From Diploptera punctata (taxonomy: Eukaryota; Arthropoda; Insecta; Blattodea; Blaberidae): DNA of 64,000 nucleotides. Position 1 is the first letter of the stretch. Every line of letters starts with the position of its first letter. A program made the position numbers and the translations under genes. The notes below the pieces were generated by a model, which saw only the letters and a program-made list of their open reading frames with translations, did not search any database and was not told the DNA's origin. Location of the stretch: assembly GCA_030220185.1 (NCBI GenBank), contig JASPKZ010009670.1:1-64000 (forward strand). Direction: 5' to 3'. Shown one piece after another: positions 53,985 through 64,000 of this stretch.

Positions 53985-54420
53985 TAAAAATATTGTTGTT
54001 ACGATCGCAAATCGCGTGAAGTGTATGTCACGCGCTTACTCCATGCAGACGTAGAGGTAAAGCCAAATAAAATGCCGTATCATAGAAACGCATTATCGTC
54101 CAAAGACGCCTCTATTAGATGGCATATCCCCCTTGAACTTGAGTCTCTCTCATTCTTCCCTCCTCCCCCCGACAGAGTCCATCATCAAATGGATATTCTT
54201 ACATATTGAGTTGCACTTGCTCGCGTCCCCATTCTCGGTACTCCCCTACCTTGTCTCCTATCTTTCAGCTGGCCGCAAACGTCACTATACCACGCCCGTC
54301 CATGCGTGTCGCGATCAAATTATTTGACTATACCTCTACCTCGCACACTAAATGAGAGCAGTGTTGCGCTGGCGTGGCGAGCAAATTATTTCTACCCCCT
54401 AGCGGGCTGTTGTTTTAATT
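53985..54420. other. unassigned GC-richer segment
   Basis: Clearly richer in C and G than its flanks, with CGCGTGAAGTGTATGTCACG (hairpin) and CTACCCCCTAGCGGGCTG. The two frames of 62-64 codons have no motif. Possibly the remainder of an unrecognised repeat. Confidence 0.3.
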
Positions 54421-54639
54421 TACTAGTTCTTTATTTCTAAGGATTCAATTATGACATTTTTACAACTTAATGATAATGCTCTATATACAGTATTATATAT
54501 TTTTTACATATGAATTTTATTATTAATTTTTATATAACGGTGTTTTTTTCTCTCTTAAATATCTTAAATTTCAAAACAGCTTCCCCGAAATGTAGTGTCT
54601 TAATAACCTCTTTCATAAGCTGTCTAAAATAAATATATA

Positions 54640-55416
54640 TATAATTATTCTTATGACCAGAAAAGCAATTAAAATAAATCTGTGCACTCAAATAATTAGT
54701 ATTTCAACTGTCCATAACATTTAAACGGTAGTTAATGGAAACATGACTCTGTGCATGAATCATGTACATATGGAAAATATAAATTTCAATAATGGAGAAG
54801 AACTAAAACCTAGTATTGAAGGCACTTACTTAGGAACAAAATTAGACCATTCAGGCGATAACACAGTGGAAATTAAAAATAGAATCTCTCAAACAAAACA
54901 AGCAGTAAATGCTTTAAACTCTATTTGGTGGAGCAAAAATATTTCAAAAAATATAAAATTACAAATATATCAAACCATAATTCAGAGCATTTTAACATAT
55001 GGTGCTGAAGTCTGGCAAATTCCTGCCAGGGAAACGAAAATAATTTTAAGTACAGAAATGGATGTTTTAAGAAGATGAGCTGGAAAATGTAGAATGGATA
55101 GAATACGAAATAAAGAAATAAGGGAAATTATGGGTGTACAAGAGAAGCCAGACATCATAACATTATAGAAAAGAAAAGATTTACAGTGGTATGGCCATGT
55201 CAACATAATACCAGAGCAAAGATTGCCTAAAATTGTTATAGAATGGATCCCAATGGAAAGGAGGAAGAGAGGAAGACCGAAAAAAACTTGTATAAAAGAG
55301 GTACAAGCAGCTATGAATATCAGAGGATTGGAGGAAGATCAATGGATGGACAGAGAGGAATGGCGTTTGGTTTCCGGAAGACGGCGGCAGCTGCCATGAT
55401 ACCGGATGATGATGAT
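54640..55416 (+). pseudogene. LINE C-terminal copy with (GAT)n tail
   Basis: GTYLGTKLDHSGDNTVEIKN, RISQTKQAVNALNSIWWSKN, ILTYGAEVWQIPARETKIIL, STEMDVLRR, stop, then QWYGHVNIIPEQRLPKIVIE, WIPMERRKRGRPKKT and (GAT)n. The longest copy of the family also seen at 35.2 kb. Confidence 0.88.
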
Positions 55417-55433
55417 ATATATATATATATATG

Positions 55434-56340
55434 ATATAAAGAGTTAAATATAAAATAATTTCGATTTACGGATGTTTTGCGTCATAGAGTTTTATTTGGA
55501 ACCATCCTATAAATTTTACAAATTTATTTTATTTTTTCTTTGTATTTTGTGATTTTCTAGCTGTTGGAATATAAATATAGATTTGAGTTAAATACCAAAT
55601 CATATATTAAGATTTTTTATACGTAGAAAATATATTTTTACTTGTTTAGAGCAGATGTAAATCTAATCACAGTTTGATTTTAATTTAGAGGCAACAATAT
55701 CATTAGGTGTCCAATATTGATTATAGCTTCACAAATCACCAGTCTCTTAAAACATATGTGCATTTCTTCAGGTTATTCACAATATTATTTTTTTTTGAGT
55801 AATTGTGTATAAATAACACTTGGTATTTTTTCACACAATATAAATTAAATGAACACACTTGTTCGTTTCATGACGAGTTCAGTAGGCTGTGCATTCCGAA
55901 ATCTTCCAACAGCAAGGATTATTCGTGATTAATATTTAAAATTTTATATGACTAATTTAGTGTTACTCAACACTAAATTATAAATATAACCTGACATTAG
56001 CTTGTTGAAAAGATACATATGATGATTTTAGATACTATTTGGCCATTGGTAAGTCTCTCTTATTGTCTAAGCAGTTTTCGGGCAACATTCTGTTACTCAA
56101 TTTGCTTTTATGTTTCAATTCCATCGAAGAAATATGCTAATGAAAATTACCACATAGTTTATTACTGACAGAACCAAGATTTTCTGAGAAAGTCGAGGAT
56201 GTGAAAACTTCAGTTATATAACATTTTTAATTTATGAAAACTATAACAAATAAAGCCTGGTATGTAGAATAATACTCCATTGCAAAAGCTACTGAATGTC
56301 CCATGAAAAAATCCGATTAAATACTTTAATTTTATATAAC
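55434..56340. other. unannotated sequence with a small hairpin
   Basis: A perfect hairpin TAATTTAGTGTT-loop-AACACTAAATTA lies at about 55957-55981. Nothing else recognised. Confidence 0.5.
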
Positions 56341-56426
56341 ATTTTCCAATGCTGTTATTTTAATACAGTTCCAGTAATGGATCATATTATAATATTATAA
56401 TGATATTGTGAAAAGAAAAATTAATG

Positions 56427-56508
56427 TTTGAACCAGGAATCGAACTGTGGACCTCTAGTTCTCCAGACAAGTGTGCAGCCCACTACACCATACTAGACCT
56501 GCCACAAA
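56427..56508 (-). pseudogene. tRNA-like sequence, GGA in anticodon position
   Basis: Complement GGTCTAGTATGGTGTAGTGG, an anticodon arm CTTGT-CTGGAGA-ACTAG, then CAGTTCGATTCCTGG. The acceptor arm pairs poorly and no long variable arm (expected for serine) is present. Confidence 0.45.
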
Positions 56509-56904
56509 CTCTAACAATTCTTTCCACATATATAAATCTATAATTCTCGTTTCGTCCGCTGTCAGGTAGGTGACACCACCATCGCTACGGCCGGCTTCGT
56601 TTAGAAGTATCTATATTTGAGAATTTTACACCACCACTTTCATAAGCAGTAAACGATGTTATTTAACATTTTCCAGTAATGTTATTTAACACAATATTAT
56701 TATAATATTATAACAGGATCCATTATTGGAACTGTGTTGAAATAACAGTATTGGAAAATGTTAAATAACATCGTTTACTGCCTATAAAAGTGGTGGTGTA
56801 AAATTCTCAAGTATAGATACTTCTAAACGAAGCCGGCCATTGGCGATGGTGGTGTCACCTATCTGACAGCGAACGAAACGAGGATTATAGATTTGTTAGT
56901 GTTT

Positions 56905-56985
56905 GTGCTAGGTCTAGAATGGTGTAGTGGGCTGCACACTAGTCTTGAGAATTAGAGGTACACGGTTCGATTCCTGGTTCAGACA
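56905..56985 (+). pseudogene. tRNA-like sequence, TGA in anticodon position
   Basis: Mirror copy of 56427-56508 with anticodon arm CTAGT-CTTGAGA-ATTAG. The changed anticodon shows that coding identity is not conserved. Confidence 0.45.
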
Positions 56986-57035
56986 TTAATTTTTCTTTTA
57001 ACAATATTATTATAATATTATACTTGAATTTTGTA

Positions 57036-57490
57036 TAAAAATTGTACTAGAATCAGAATTAAGTTTTCCTGTGAAAAAAACTTGATAATTTATCTTATTA
57101 AACTACGAGTAATTATTGCGTTCAGTGTAGATTTTAACGAGTGATGTAACTTGTGAATAAATATAACAAGTGGAATGACATTTTAAAACAATACGGAATT
57201 AAAGTTTGGTACCAAATTGGATTAAAGTTAGGCTCTTTTCATTATAAATCATTACGAAAGTTTAATTGTGGAGTTTAAGATGTTATGATACAAATAATGA
57301 TATTTCTTCCTTTAAAAATCCACTAATTCTAATCCGATTTTACATGTAAATTGTTAAATAAACTGTATATAAGTAATAATATCACACAAATTTAATTAAC
57401 TTACAGAGAGACCTTAATAATACACTATGTGATGAGAAACCAATTGTCTGTATAGTAAAATGATTATATACAATTTATAATAAACTACAG
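57036..57490. other. unannotated AT-rich sequence
   Basis: Nothing recognised. Confidence 0.4.
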
Positions 57491-57494
57491 TGTC

Positions 57495-57890
57495 ATGTTC
57501 CATCGATCCATCTTATGGCTCTAAAGGATGAGTTGAGTCCTGGCGTCACCAATTCTCCTCTTCCTCCATTTTTCTCTGTTCCTAGCCACTTTCTTTCAAT
57601 TTCCTACTCCCAGAAGCATAGTTGAATCTGTATGTACATCGTCTTCTCGGTCGTCCCGCAGTATTCCTTCCTACAAAGTGCGCCTATAAGACTTTTCTTG
57701 GTCCCCCTTGATCGTCCATACTTACAACATGACCATTAGAGTTTTTCAGTCTAATAAAATCTGAGAATCGAAGTTCTCTGTATAGCTGTTTTATTTCTTC
57801 TAATTCTCCGAATTCCCTTATCGTTAATTGGGCTGTAGATTTTGCTGAGTATCTTCCTTTCGAATACATCTATTCATTTTGTAGCATTTT
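57495..57890 (-). pseudogene. non-LTR retrotransposon C-terminal fragment
   Basis: Minus-strand frame 57684-57869 reads REFGELEEIKQLYRELRFSD, FIRLKNSNGHVVSMDDQGGP, RKVL. The tail that follows is degraded. The GHVVRMDD.R.P phrase is typical of the C-terminus of a further insect LINE family. Confidence 0.75.
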
Positions 57891-58640
57891 GTGAAAAAGT
57901 TCAGTTTTCATTTCCTTATATTAGTGTAGGTCATGTTACTATTTAATATAAGAGAAGTTTTGTTCAGCGATGGATTTTTTTACATTTTATAATTGGAAGC
58001 ATTGCTGGTAAATCAATATGGAGATAAAGTAGCAAGTAATTTTGAAATAGTTTAATTTGAAATTCTAATAGAGTCTCTCGGAAACCTGACTTAACGATTG
58101 ATTATTATTGTTTTAAATGTGACGTTTTTAATATTACAGTTATTTTTCTCAATCATATTAAACATAAGAAATTAAAAAAGAACATTTCATTAATATTAAT
58201 AATCTGGTTACCCAAGATCCCGAATAATAATAATAATTTATTGTACTTTACTTTCATATGATTTATCAGTCATGTTCTTCATAACTTGACCATTCTACTT
58301 TGTAGACACTAGTTTCCTATTTCACAGTGCTTGTGTAAGACCACTCTGTTGTGTTATGTAATTTATTTACCCTCTGTATGTAACACTATGCTATTTACAA
58401 ACCATTGTGAATATATTCTTTCCAAATAATGTAAACATTAGGATGTACCAAGAATACAACATGACTTGAGCAGTCAGCAAAACATGTGCATAATCTAAAT
58501 ATCAAAGAGAACTCGAGCTATTTAAAATAGAAACACTTTTATTAAGTTAACAGGAGAGTGAATTTCAAGTACCATTCGTAACAAAGTAACTAGCCTACTT
58601 TCGCTTCAACTGACAAATGTATCAGACTTTTATATTAACT
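57891..58640. other. unannotated AT-rich sequence
   Basis: Nothing recognised. Confidence 0.4.
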
Positions 58641-58645
58641 ATAAT

Positions 58646-58703
<58 letters not shown>
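58646..58703. repeat. (CA)n(TA)n microsatellite
   Basis: CA units to about 58671, then TA units. Left edge of cassette 3. Confidence 0.97.
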
Positions 58704-58706
<3 letters not shown>

Positions 58707-58935
58707 CTTAACTGTTATGTTAGCCACTAGATGACAGTTGGAACAAATTTCCGCTACCTCTTGTGTGAATTGAGAATACTACATGTAGCCTATAAGAAAA
58801 ATGTATGTTTGTGTTGGAATTCTTGGGTAGCTCAGTTGGTTAGAGCGCTAAACGTACAGAGTTTAGAGACTCGGGTTCAAATCCCGATTCAAGCATTCAT
58901 TTTTCTTTTCATATCATATATATATACATATATAT
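58704..58935 (+). repeat. tRNA-like cassette 3 (ACA in anticodon position)
   Basis: Lies between (TA)n tracts. 58728-58765 (CACTAGATGACAGTTGGAAC, TCCGCTACCTCTTGTG) resembles 17715-17755 of cassette 1. The tRNA-like part is bounded by AAGAAAAATGTATG (58794-58807) and CATTCATTTTTCTT (58894-58907). Confidence 0.65.
58821..58894 (+). tRNA. tRNA-like sequence, apparent anticodon ACA
   Basis: TCTTGGG pairs with TTCAAGC except at the first position. A box TAGCTCAGTTGG and B box GGTTCAAATCC are canonical. The anticodon arm TAAAC-GTACAGA-GTTTA puts ACA at 34-36, with T33 present. It is the best folded of the tRNA-like sequences here, but an A34 cysteine tRNA would be unusual and the setting is a repeat cassette. 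Confidence 0.5.
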
Positions 58936-58959
58936 GTGTGTGCGTGTGTGTGTGTGTCC

Positions 58960-59255
58960 AGGTGCTGTAATCTTGAGGTAGCGTGCTGCCTCGTCACGCA
59001 GCAGGCCCGGGTTCGATTCCCGGTCGGGACAGGCTCCTAGGTGAGTTTTTTTTTCGGGATTTTTCCTCACCTGTAAGACAAATGTCAGGAAGCTTAGAGC
59101 CCAACGGTCCCCGAAAATCATCATCATCATCATCAACATCATCACTCACCGGTGTGGAAAGCAACGGGAAGCTATCACACCTACGATTCCTTAGTAAAGC
59201 TGCGAAGCATAGCATGAAAATGTGAAAGAACTGGCCTCGGGCAGAATTACTATAG
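58960..59255 (+). mobile_element. SINE S1, copy 5
   Basis: ATCTTGAGGTAGCGTGCTGC, CTCGTCACGCAGCAGGCCC, GGTTCGATTCCCGGTCGGG, CACCTGTAAGACAAATGTC, a (CAT)n stretch and GCAGAATTACTAT. Confidence 0.92.
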
Positions 59256-59499
59256 ATTTTTTTCTACTGTTGTAATTAAATTATGAGATGATATACTAAC
59301 ATAAAAAACGGCCAACATATTATTCTTAAAGCATAAAATGGTTAGGAAGAGGTTATTGAGAAGAAAAAATAATATGACTTGAAAAATATTATTTTCTTTC
59401 TCGGTTATAGATATGTGGGGATTGTAGTGCAGATGGCTACTTATTATAACTATTAAAACAGTAAAAAAATGGATAAATTATTGTGATTCCGCGACTGAG

Positions 59500-59541
<42 letters not shown>

Positions 59542-60200
59542 TTTTAGCCAGATGAAAGTGCAAAAAAATAAATAAATAATGAACAAAGAAATAATCTGAA
59601 AGATGACACGCTAGAAAAGGATTTCATTCTTAGTAGTTAAACTAAAAAAGATAACAGAATTAACTCACACTAAGCTTGAAACATTCCACCTAATGAAATT
59701 ACTCAACTTGAATATTAGTTTGGCAGCACGAGATATAATCGAAAATAATTAAACATATTTTATAATCGATTAGAATTGCAATAGTTCGTAACCTATGATC
59801 CCTTCTAATGCGCACATGAAGTCATCAGGGCTACTGTACCTGATATTTGCTTCCTATTTTCATGATAATCCAGATTATTAATATACCTCGATATTTTAAG
59901 GCCCTATGCTTCCCAGAGGAGTGACCAGGACTACTACTATTCGATAGTTTGGAAATTTTAAATGTCATGTTACATTAGGGTAAGGCATTATTTGTTCTTA
60001 CTTAATGTCTGTGGATTGAGGCTTACTATTATGCAATCGATATTGTAATGTAGGCCTATTAGGGGCAAAGTTCTAAATTCATCTTTCAATTTATTAAAGA
60101 CTGAAGAACAAATAAGTAAAAATATTTTATTATTCTAATACCTTTATCCTTTTATCATAGATATCACGATAAGTAGGTTCCGCTTATTTTTTTCTCTCCT
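59256..60200. other. mostly unannotated
   Basis: (TA)n at about 59504-59538. Nothing else recognised. Confidence 0.45.
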
Positions 60201-60204
60201 TCCT

Positions 60205-60725
60205 ATTCTTCTTCTTCTTATTTACTTCACGAGCTAGGCAAAGATTGCCTGTTTCGCCTCACAGTTGTTCTGTCCATCTTTTCACTGGCCTTCCTACATT
60301 CCTTGAACCTCTTGGCTTGTAGTTGAATGCTGCTCTTGGTAATCTTGTTACATTCATTCTTTCTAAATGTGTAAACCATTTCTCTCTATATTCTTTTATT
60401 TTTTCATTCAATGGATATATATTTAACTCTGTTCTTATATTTTCATTCTTTATTCGATCCAGTCTTGTTCAGCCCTTTGTTCTTCTAAGGAAGTTCATTT
60501 CTGCACTCTGTATTCTACTTTGCAATTTTTTGGTCATTACCCAAGTTTCGCTCCCGTAAAGTAATGCAGGAACTGTCAATGTTTTGTAAAACTTCAATCT
60601 AGTATCTCTTCTTGTTTTATTCTTTAATGTTTTATGTATAGTTCCGCAAATCATTTGAAATTTCGACAGTTTCATATTCATGTATTTTCCAGTATTTTGT
60701 TTATAGTAAAATTGCAAGCCAAATA
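60205..60725 (-). pseudogene. LINE C-terminal copy, (GAA)n-tailed family
   Basis: The minus strand reads KFQMICGTIHKTLKNKTRRD, TRLKFYKTLTVPALLYGSET, WVMTKKLQSRIQSAEMNFLR, RTKG, stop, then RMNVTRLPRAAFNYKPRGSR, NVGRPVKRWTEQL and a GAAGAAGAA tail. It shares the tail and motifs with the copy at 11543-12151. Confidence 0.88.
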
Positions 60726-60904
60726 ATTAAAATGTGTTACTTGTTCCAGAAGTTTGTTGTCTATTACGATTTTTTGATCTTATATGTTCGTTTCCCCAAA
60801 ATGCCATTATCCTATGGTTTCTCTTCTGCTTAACTATGGAATTCAACCATCTTGAGATACTGAGGTATGAGTTTCTACCTAAATCTCTTGTACATTTTAT
60901 AAAA

Positions 60905-61880
60905 AGAATGAATGATTGTAAATAAAGTATTAAGGTTGGAAATAGAGTATCCTCAGAATTTGATATAACAAAAGGATTAAGACAAGGATGCGGGATGTCA
61001 CCAACATTGTTCAAGATATATTTAGAAGATGTAGGCCTATTAATGAAATGGAATAAGTTATGTAGGGGAATAGGAATCAACATTAATGGTCATTTACTGC
61101 ACAATTTATTATTCGCTGATGACCAGATTATAATAGGACAAGATAAAGAAGATATAGAATATATGATCAGAAAGTTGGTCGATGCATTTGAGGTAGGTGG
61201 ACTGAAGATAAATTATATTAAAACAGAATATATGGTAATCGGAGGAAATTCAGAAGACCTACAAATAAATAATATAATTAAATGTGTTGAAGAATTTAAA
61301 TATCTTGGATCTATAATAGATAAATCTGGTACTTGTGAAACATAAATTATTAACAGAGTAAATTGTGCAAGGAAGGCGATTAGATCCCTGAATGGTCTTT
61401 TATGGAATAGAAATTTGATTAGAAAAACAAAAAAAGAGATTATACAGACAATAATAGAAAGTATACTTACATATGAATCAGAAAGCTGGACAATAAATGA
61501 AAGGATGCAGAAAAGAATCTTGGCGACAGAAATGAATGGATTACGGAGAAGTATGAGAATATCCAGGCTACAACATATTCGAAATACATATATCAGACAA
61601 GAAATGGATGCACAAGAAACTGTTATCGATAGGATAACAAAGAGAGCTCTACAGTGGTATGAACATGTACAACGGATGTCGGAAGACCAGTGGCCTAAAC
61701 AGGTGTTGAATTGGATGGTACCAGGCAGAAGGAAGAGGGGGAGAAGTAGAAGAGCATGGTATGAGGGAATATATGATGCCATGATGAAGAGGGGTATGGA
61801 AGATGGTCAATGGGAAGATAGGAATCTCTGGAAAGCAGGAATCAAGGGCAAACTGCTGTAAAGTGGAAAGCCTTATTAAG
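60905..61880 (+). pseudogene. non-LTR reverse transcriptase, 5'-truncated, FADD box present
   Basis: SEFDITKGLRQGCGMSPTLF (RT motif B), then GIGININGHLLHNLLFADDQ (catalytic FADD at about 61115-61127), GGLKINYIKTEYMVIGGN, EEFKYLGSIIDKSG. A stop at 61343-61345, then from 61415 ESILTYESESWTINERMQKR, ILATEMNGLRRSMRISRLQH, RALQWYEHVQRMSEDQWPKQ, VLNWMVPGRRKRGRSRRAWY up to 61861. It holds the RT C-terminal half and thumb but lacks the endonuclease and the first RT motifs. The single internal stop plus one frame change make it a relatively young copy. Confidence 0.9.
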
Positions 61881-63140
61881 TATTAAGTAAGTATGTTCAT
61901 CTCTACTCCCGCTAGAGTGAAATAGAACAATCATATGTTTATAATAGTTTCGAAAATACATAGACAATTTTGTGTCTTAGAATATAAAGGCAATAGCTAC
62001 CTTAAACTTACTTCGTAGAATATTTCTAAAATTCCATAATTCCACAATTTAATTCCCTTTAAGAAACAGGTTCTGTATAAACACTATGAATTGAATATGA
62101 CAAATCAAAACACTCGGAGGAATAACAAATAATGAATATGTTGGATAATTTCAATAAATACTAATCATTTTAGTAGTTGTTGATAAACTGCATATTTCTG
62201 ACAATTCGAATAGGGTAACTAGATGTATTCCACAGGATTTGTCCGAAATTTTATTTTAGAAATATCCCATGTAACAATTTATAGATTCTAGATTAGTGAT
62301 AACATGGATTTGTCAACAATTATCAGGAGACCCTCAGGAACGGTGTAGTCTTTAAATAAAAAATATTAATGCTACTGTTTCTTCGTCCTTAATTATATAA
62401 TATCGTTAACAGACTACAATGGAGAAATATAATACAATCAGTAAGTGCAAATGAATATTGTCCACATAATACAAATAATTAAGTAAATTGTAATAGGAAT
62501 CATTTGAGGATCATGATTTTTTAATCCGAATAGGAACCATGAACAAAAAAGTTTAGGAATTACTACTATAGGTAAATTTGCGAATCTATATGCTCTTAGA
62601 TGGAGACAGCAGATGCCAGCGATCTGAAAACATATATAATTTTGTGAGACTTTCATTAGCAACAGACTGGTTTATATTACCTATTAAAATGTAAAAAAAA
62701 TGTAAATATAGTTCTATGCATAAGTTAAGAAACAGATAATGGTTGAAAATTTAAGATATTAAATTTAGGGTCCAATCTCAGCTAAACGTAAATTACAATG
62801 GCGTATATATATAATGACAAAGAATGTACTATTTAAACCAGATTAAATGTGATAATTTGAAAATCTAATTCCGATTAATTAAAAGTAAATTATTTTAAAC
62901 TAAAACATCATTACGTTACACTTTGTTAAATTTACCCAAGGCCTCTTAGTAGCTTTGTTGTGTATGCTGTATGTGATAATGTCCGGGAAAGTTAAGTTGT
63001 TTGTGAGAAAGAGAGAATATATAAGTATTTGACAGCATATGGTTACCTTACTGATATGTAAGCAAAACATTTTTATGTGCTAGGGTTAATATTTGCAACA
63101 CAGATATACATTATAATGAAACACTGAATCATTTTACGAC
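61881..63140. other. unannotated AT-rich sequence
   Basis: Nothing recognised. Confidence 0.4.
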
Positions 63141-63152
63141 CGGTGTCATTCA

Positions 63153-63321
63153 TATAAAGCGTGGAGTTTTGAAGGCATTGTGGTCGTGGTCTTGCTCGGA
63201 GTTGATGACTTCATTAAAATTCTGTCCGCAACTGCGGCAGCTCCTTACTTTAGTCATCACCGGAAGAACACACCCCTTCCGAATATCTCACCCACAGTCG
63301 CAGAAGAAACGTTGAGTAAGT
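63153..63321 (+). other. weak candidate promoter and first exon
   Basis: TATAAA at 63153-63158 is followed by a GC-richer segment that is open in one frame (SFEGIVVVVLLGVDDFIKIL, SATAAAPYFSHHRKNTPLPN) and by a consensus 5' splice site GTAAGT at 63316-63321. No product is recognised, and no initiator or upstream elements are clear. It may be chance. Confidence 0.2.
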
Positions 63322-64000
63322 AATCAACTCCTAGACTACGATCAGAACGCCCGGTAAACGTCATGCTTAACGTTATAATATTTGTATAGGGGGGACGTTA
63401 TGTCTCTCCTAATGTAGTAGTAGCTTGTTATTGTGTCACTCACTGTAATATAAAACTTGGAGCAACTCTTTAAAAGTCACGTGTATGTTCATAAAGCTGG
63501 AATCGAATTAATTCCATCAATTGAAGAACAAAAAGTCTAGTGCCTCATCAGACCATTATGAAACTATAATAGGATGTAACATTATGAAGTTCTACTTAAT
63601 AAATACGTTTGGTCTGCTGTCATCTTTTCTCATGTTAGGTCGATTCTTTTAAGACAAGTTTTAAAGCATCTTTGCTTCATCTTCAGTTGGTACAGACTGA
63701 TGATCTTTAAGTTATCGAACCTGGATGTCGACTCCTGCCCCCTCTTCTTGTGGTCCAAAGAACTTGCGTATTCAATTTATCTCCCCGGGAATTTCAAAAT
63801 GCACGATTCTCTCCTTGTTACATATCTACATACAGAAGAACAAGAAGAGAATAGTGAATTTTGAAATTTCCAAGAGACACGATTTAAAAATAAAGAGACA
63901 ACATAAACTTATACCGGGCTCCTCATTTATAACTTAACTCGGGAGAGACGAAACGCCTTGTGTCCGTTAGGTTATAAATGAAGATTCCTGTATTTTTGCT
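63322..64000. other. unannotated sequence
   Basis: A loose GACGAAACGCC and CTGATGATC occur at 63696-63705 and 63948-63958, but no full hammerhead-like layout. Short inverted TCATTTATAACTTA and TAGGTTATAAATGA lie at 63922-63982. Confidence 0.35.

Larger units (their letters stand above)
56355..57035. repeat. large palindrome carrying a tRNA-like sequence in each arm
   Basis: Arms of about 300 bp (56375-56690 and 56740-57030) share ATCGTTTACTGC and its complement, GAAGCCGGCC, GGTGGTGTCACC and a tRNA-like sequence each. The tRNA-like parts are bounded outward by AAAGAAAAATTAATG (56412-56426) and CATTAATTTTTCTTT (56984-56998). The centre repeats ACAGTTCCAGTAATGGATC-like sequence also present at the left edge, suggesting a head-to-head dimer with an extra piece. 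Confidence 0.88.

Noticed and set aside
61213..61782. 189-codon minus-strand frame
   Set aside because: It is the antisense shadow of the LINE reverse transcriptase on the plus strand, which has clear catalytic motifs.
63940..64000. Additional hammerhead-like motif near the right edge
   Set aside because: GACGAAACGCC is present but no CTGANGA-type partner lies at the right spacing, and the window ends before the context is complete.

Overview
This is a eukaryotic, almost certainly insect, stretch of intergenic or intronic DNA. It is AT-rich and very rich in repeats. The longest open frame (375 codons) and nearly every other readable protein come from transposable elements. The repertoire is RTE-like and other non-LTR retrotransposons, hAT, Tc1/mariner, a DUF4817-type DNA transposon, Penelope-like remnants, tRNA-derived SINEs and many (TA)n and (ATT)n tracts. 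The mitochondrial COI and 16S scraps at 9.3-9.7 kb read as insect. A cockroach-like genome is my best guess, but nothing here proves the species. No complete host gene is visible. The best host-coding candidate is a 139-bp exon-like segment at 4560-4698 (minus) with matching splice signals and an unidentified product.

Layout. 0.5-2.2 kb: RTE endonuclease fragment, a composite repeat with a tRNA-Tyr-like sequence and a foldback, a Penelope-like C-terminal scrap and a Tc1-like transposase scrap. 3.4-4.4 kb: two palindromes, one carrying three copies of a tRNA-like sequence. 5-13 kb: RTE 3' ends, including one RTE inserted in another, a SINE with clean target-site duplications, mariner scraps, a nuclear mitochondrial insert and LINE pieces with duplications. 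13-31 kb: scattered SINEs and LINE tails, tRNA-like cassettes beside (TA)n, a possible gag remnant, a 360-bp palindrome, a short HTH-bearing transposon and a hAT transposase remnant. 31-41 kb: an interspersed repeat interrupted by a palindrome and, in another copy, by a LINE; mariner; a second copy of the composite repeat; SINEs. 41.46-46.34 kb: a three-level nest, with a hAT element containing a large palindrome that contains a 3.24-kb RTE element. 46-64 kb: LINE C-termini, more SINEs, a tRNA-bearing palindrome and another tRNA-like cassette.

Three themes stand out. First, nesting is resolved to the base by target-site duplications in several places. Second, a family of large palindromes carries a hammerhead-ribozyme-like motif (CTGAAGA, short hairpin, GAAA), and a Penelope-like coding scrap leads directly into the same motif. 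Third, tRNA-like sequences of at least four different apparent identities are each bounded by the same short inverted repeat (AAGAAAAATAAATG and its complement) and often by (TA)n. This looks like a cassette family that I cannot match to a described element.

All coding frames of mobile elements here are broken or truncated, so the window looks like a graveyard of older insertions rather than an active locus.
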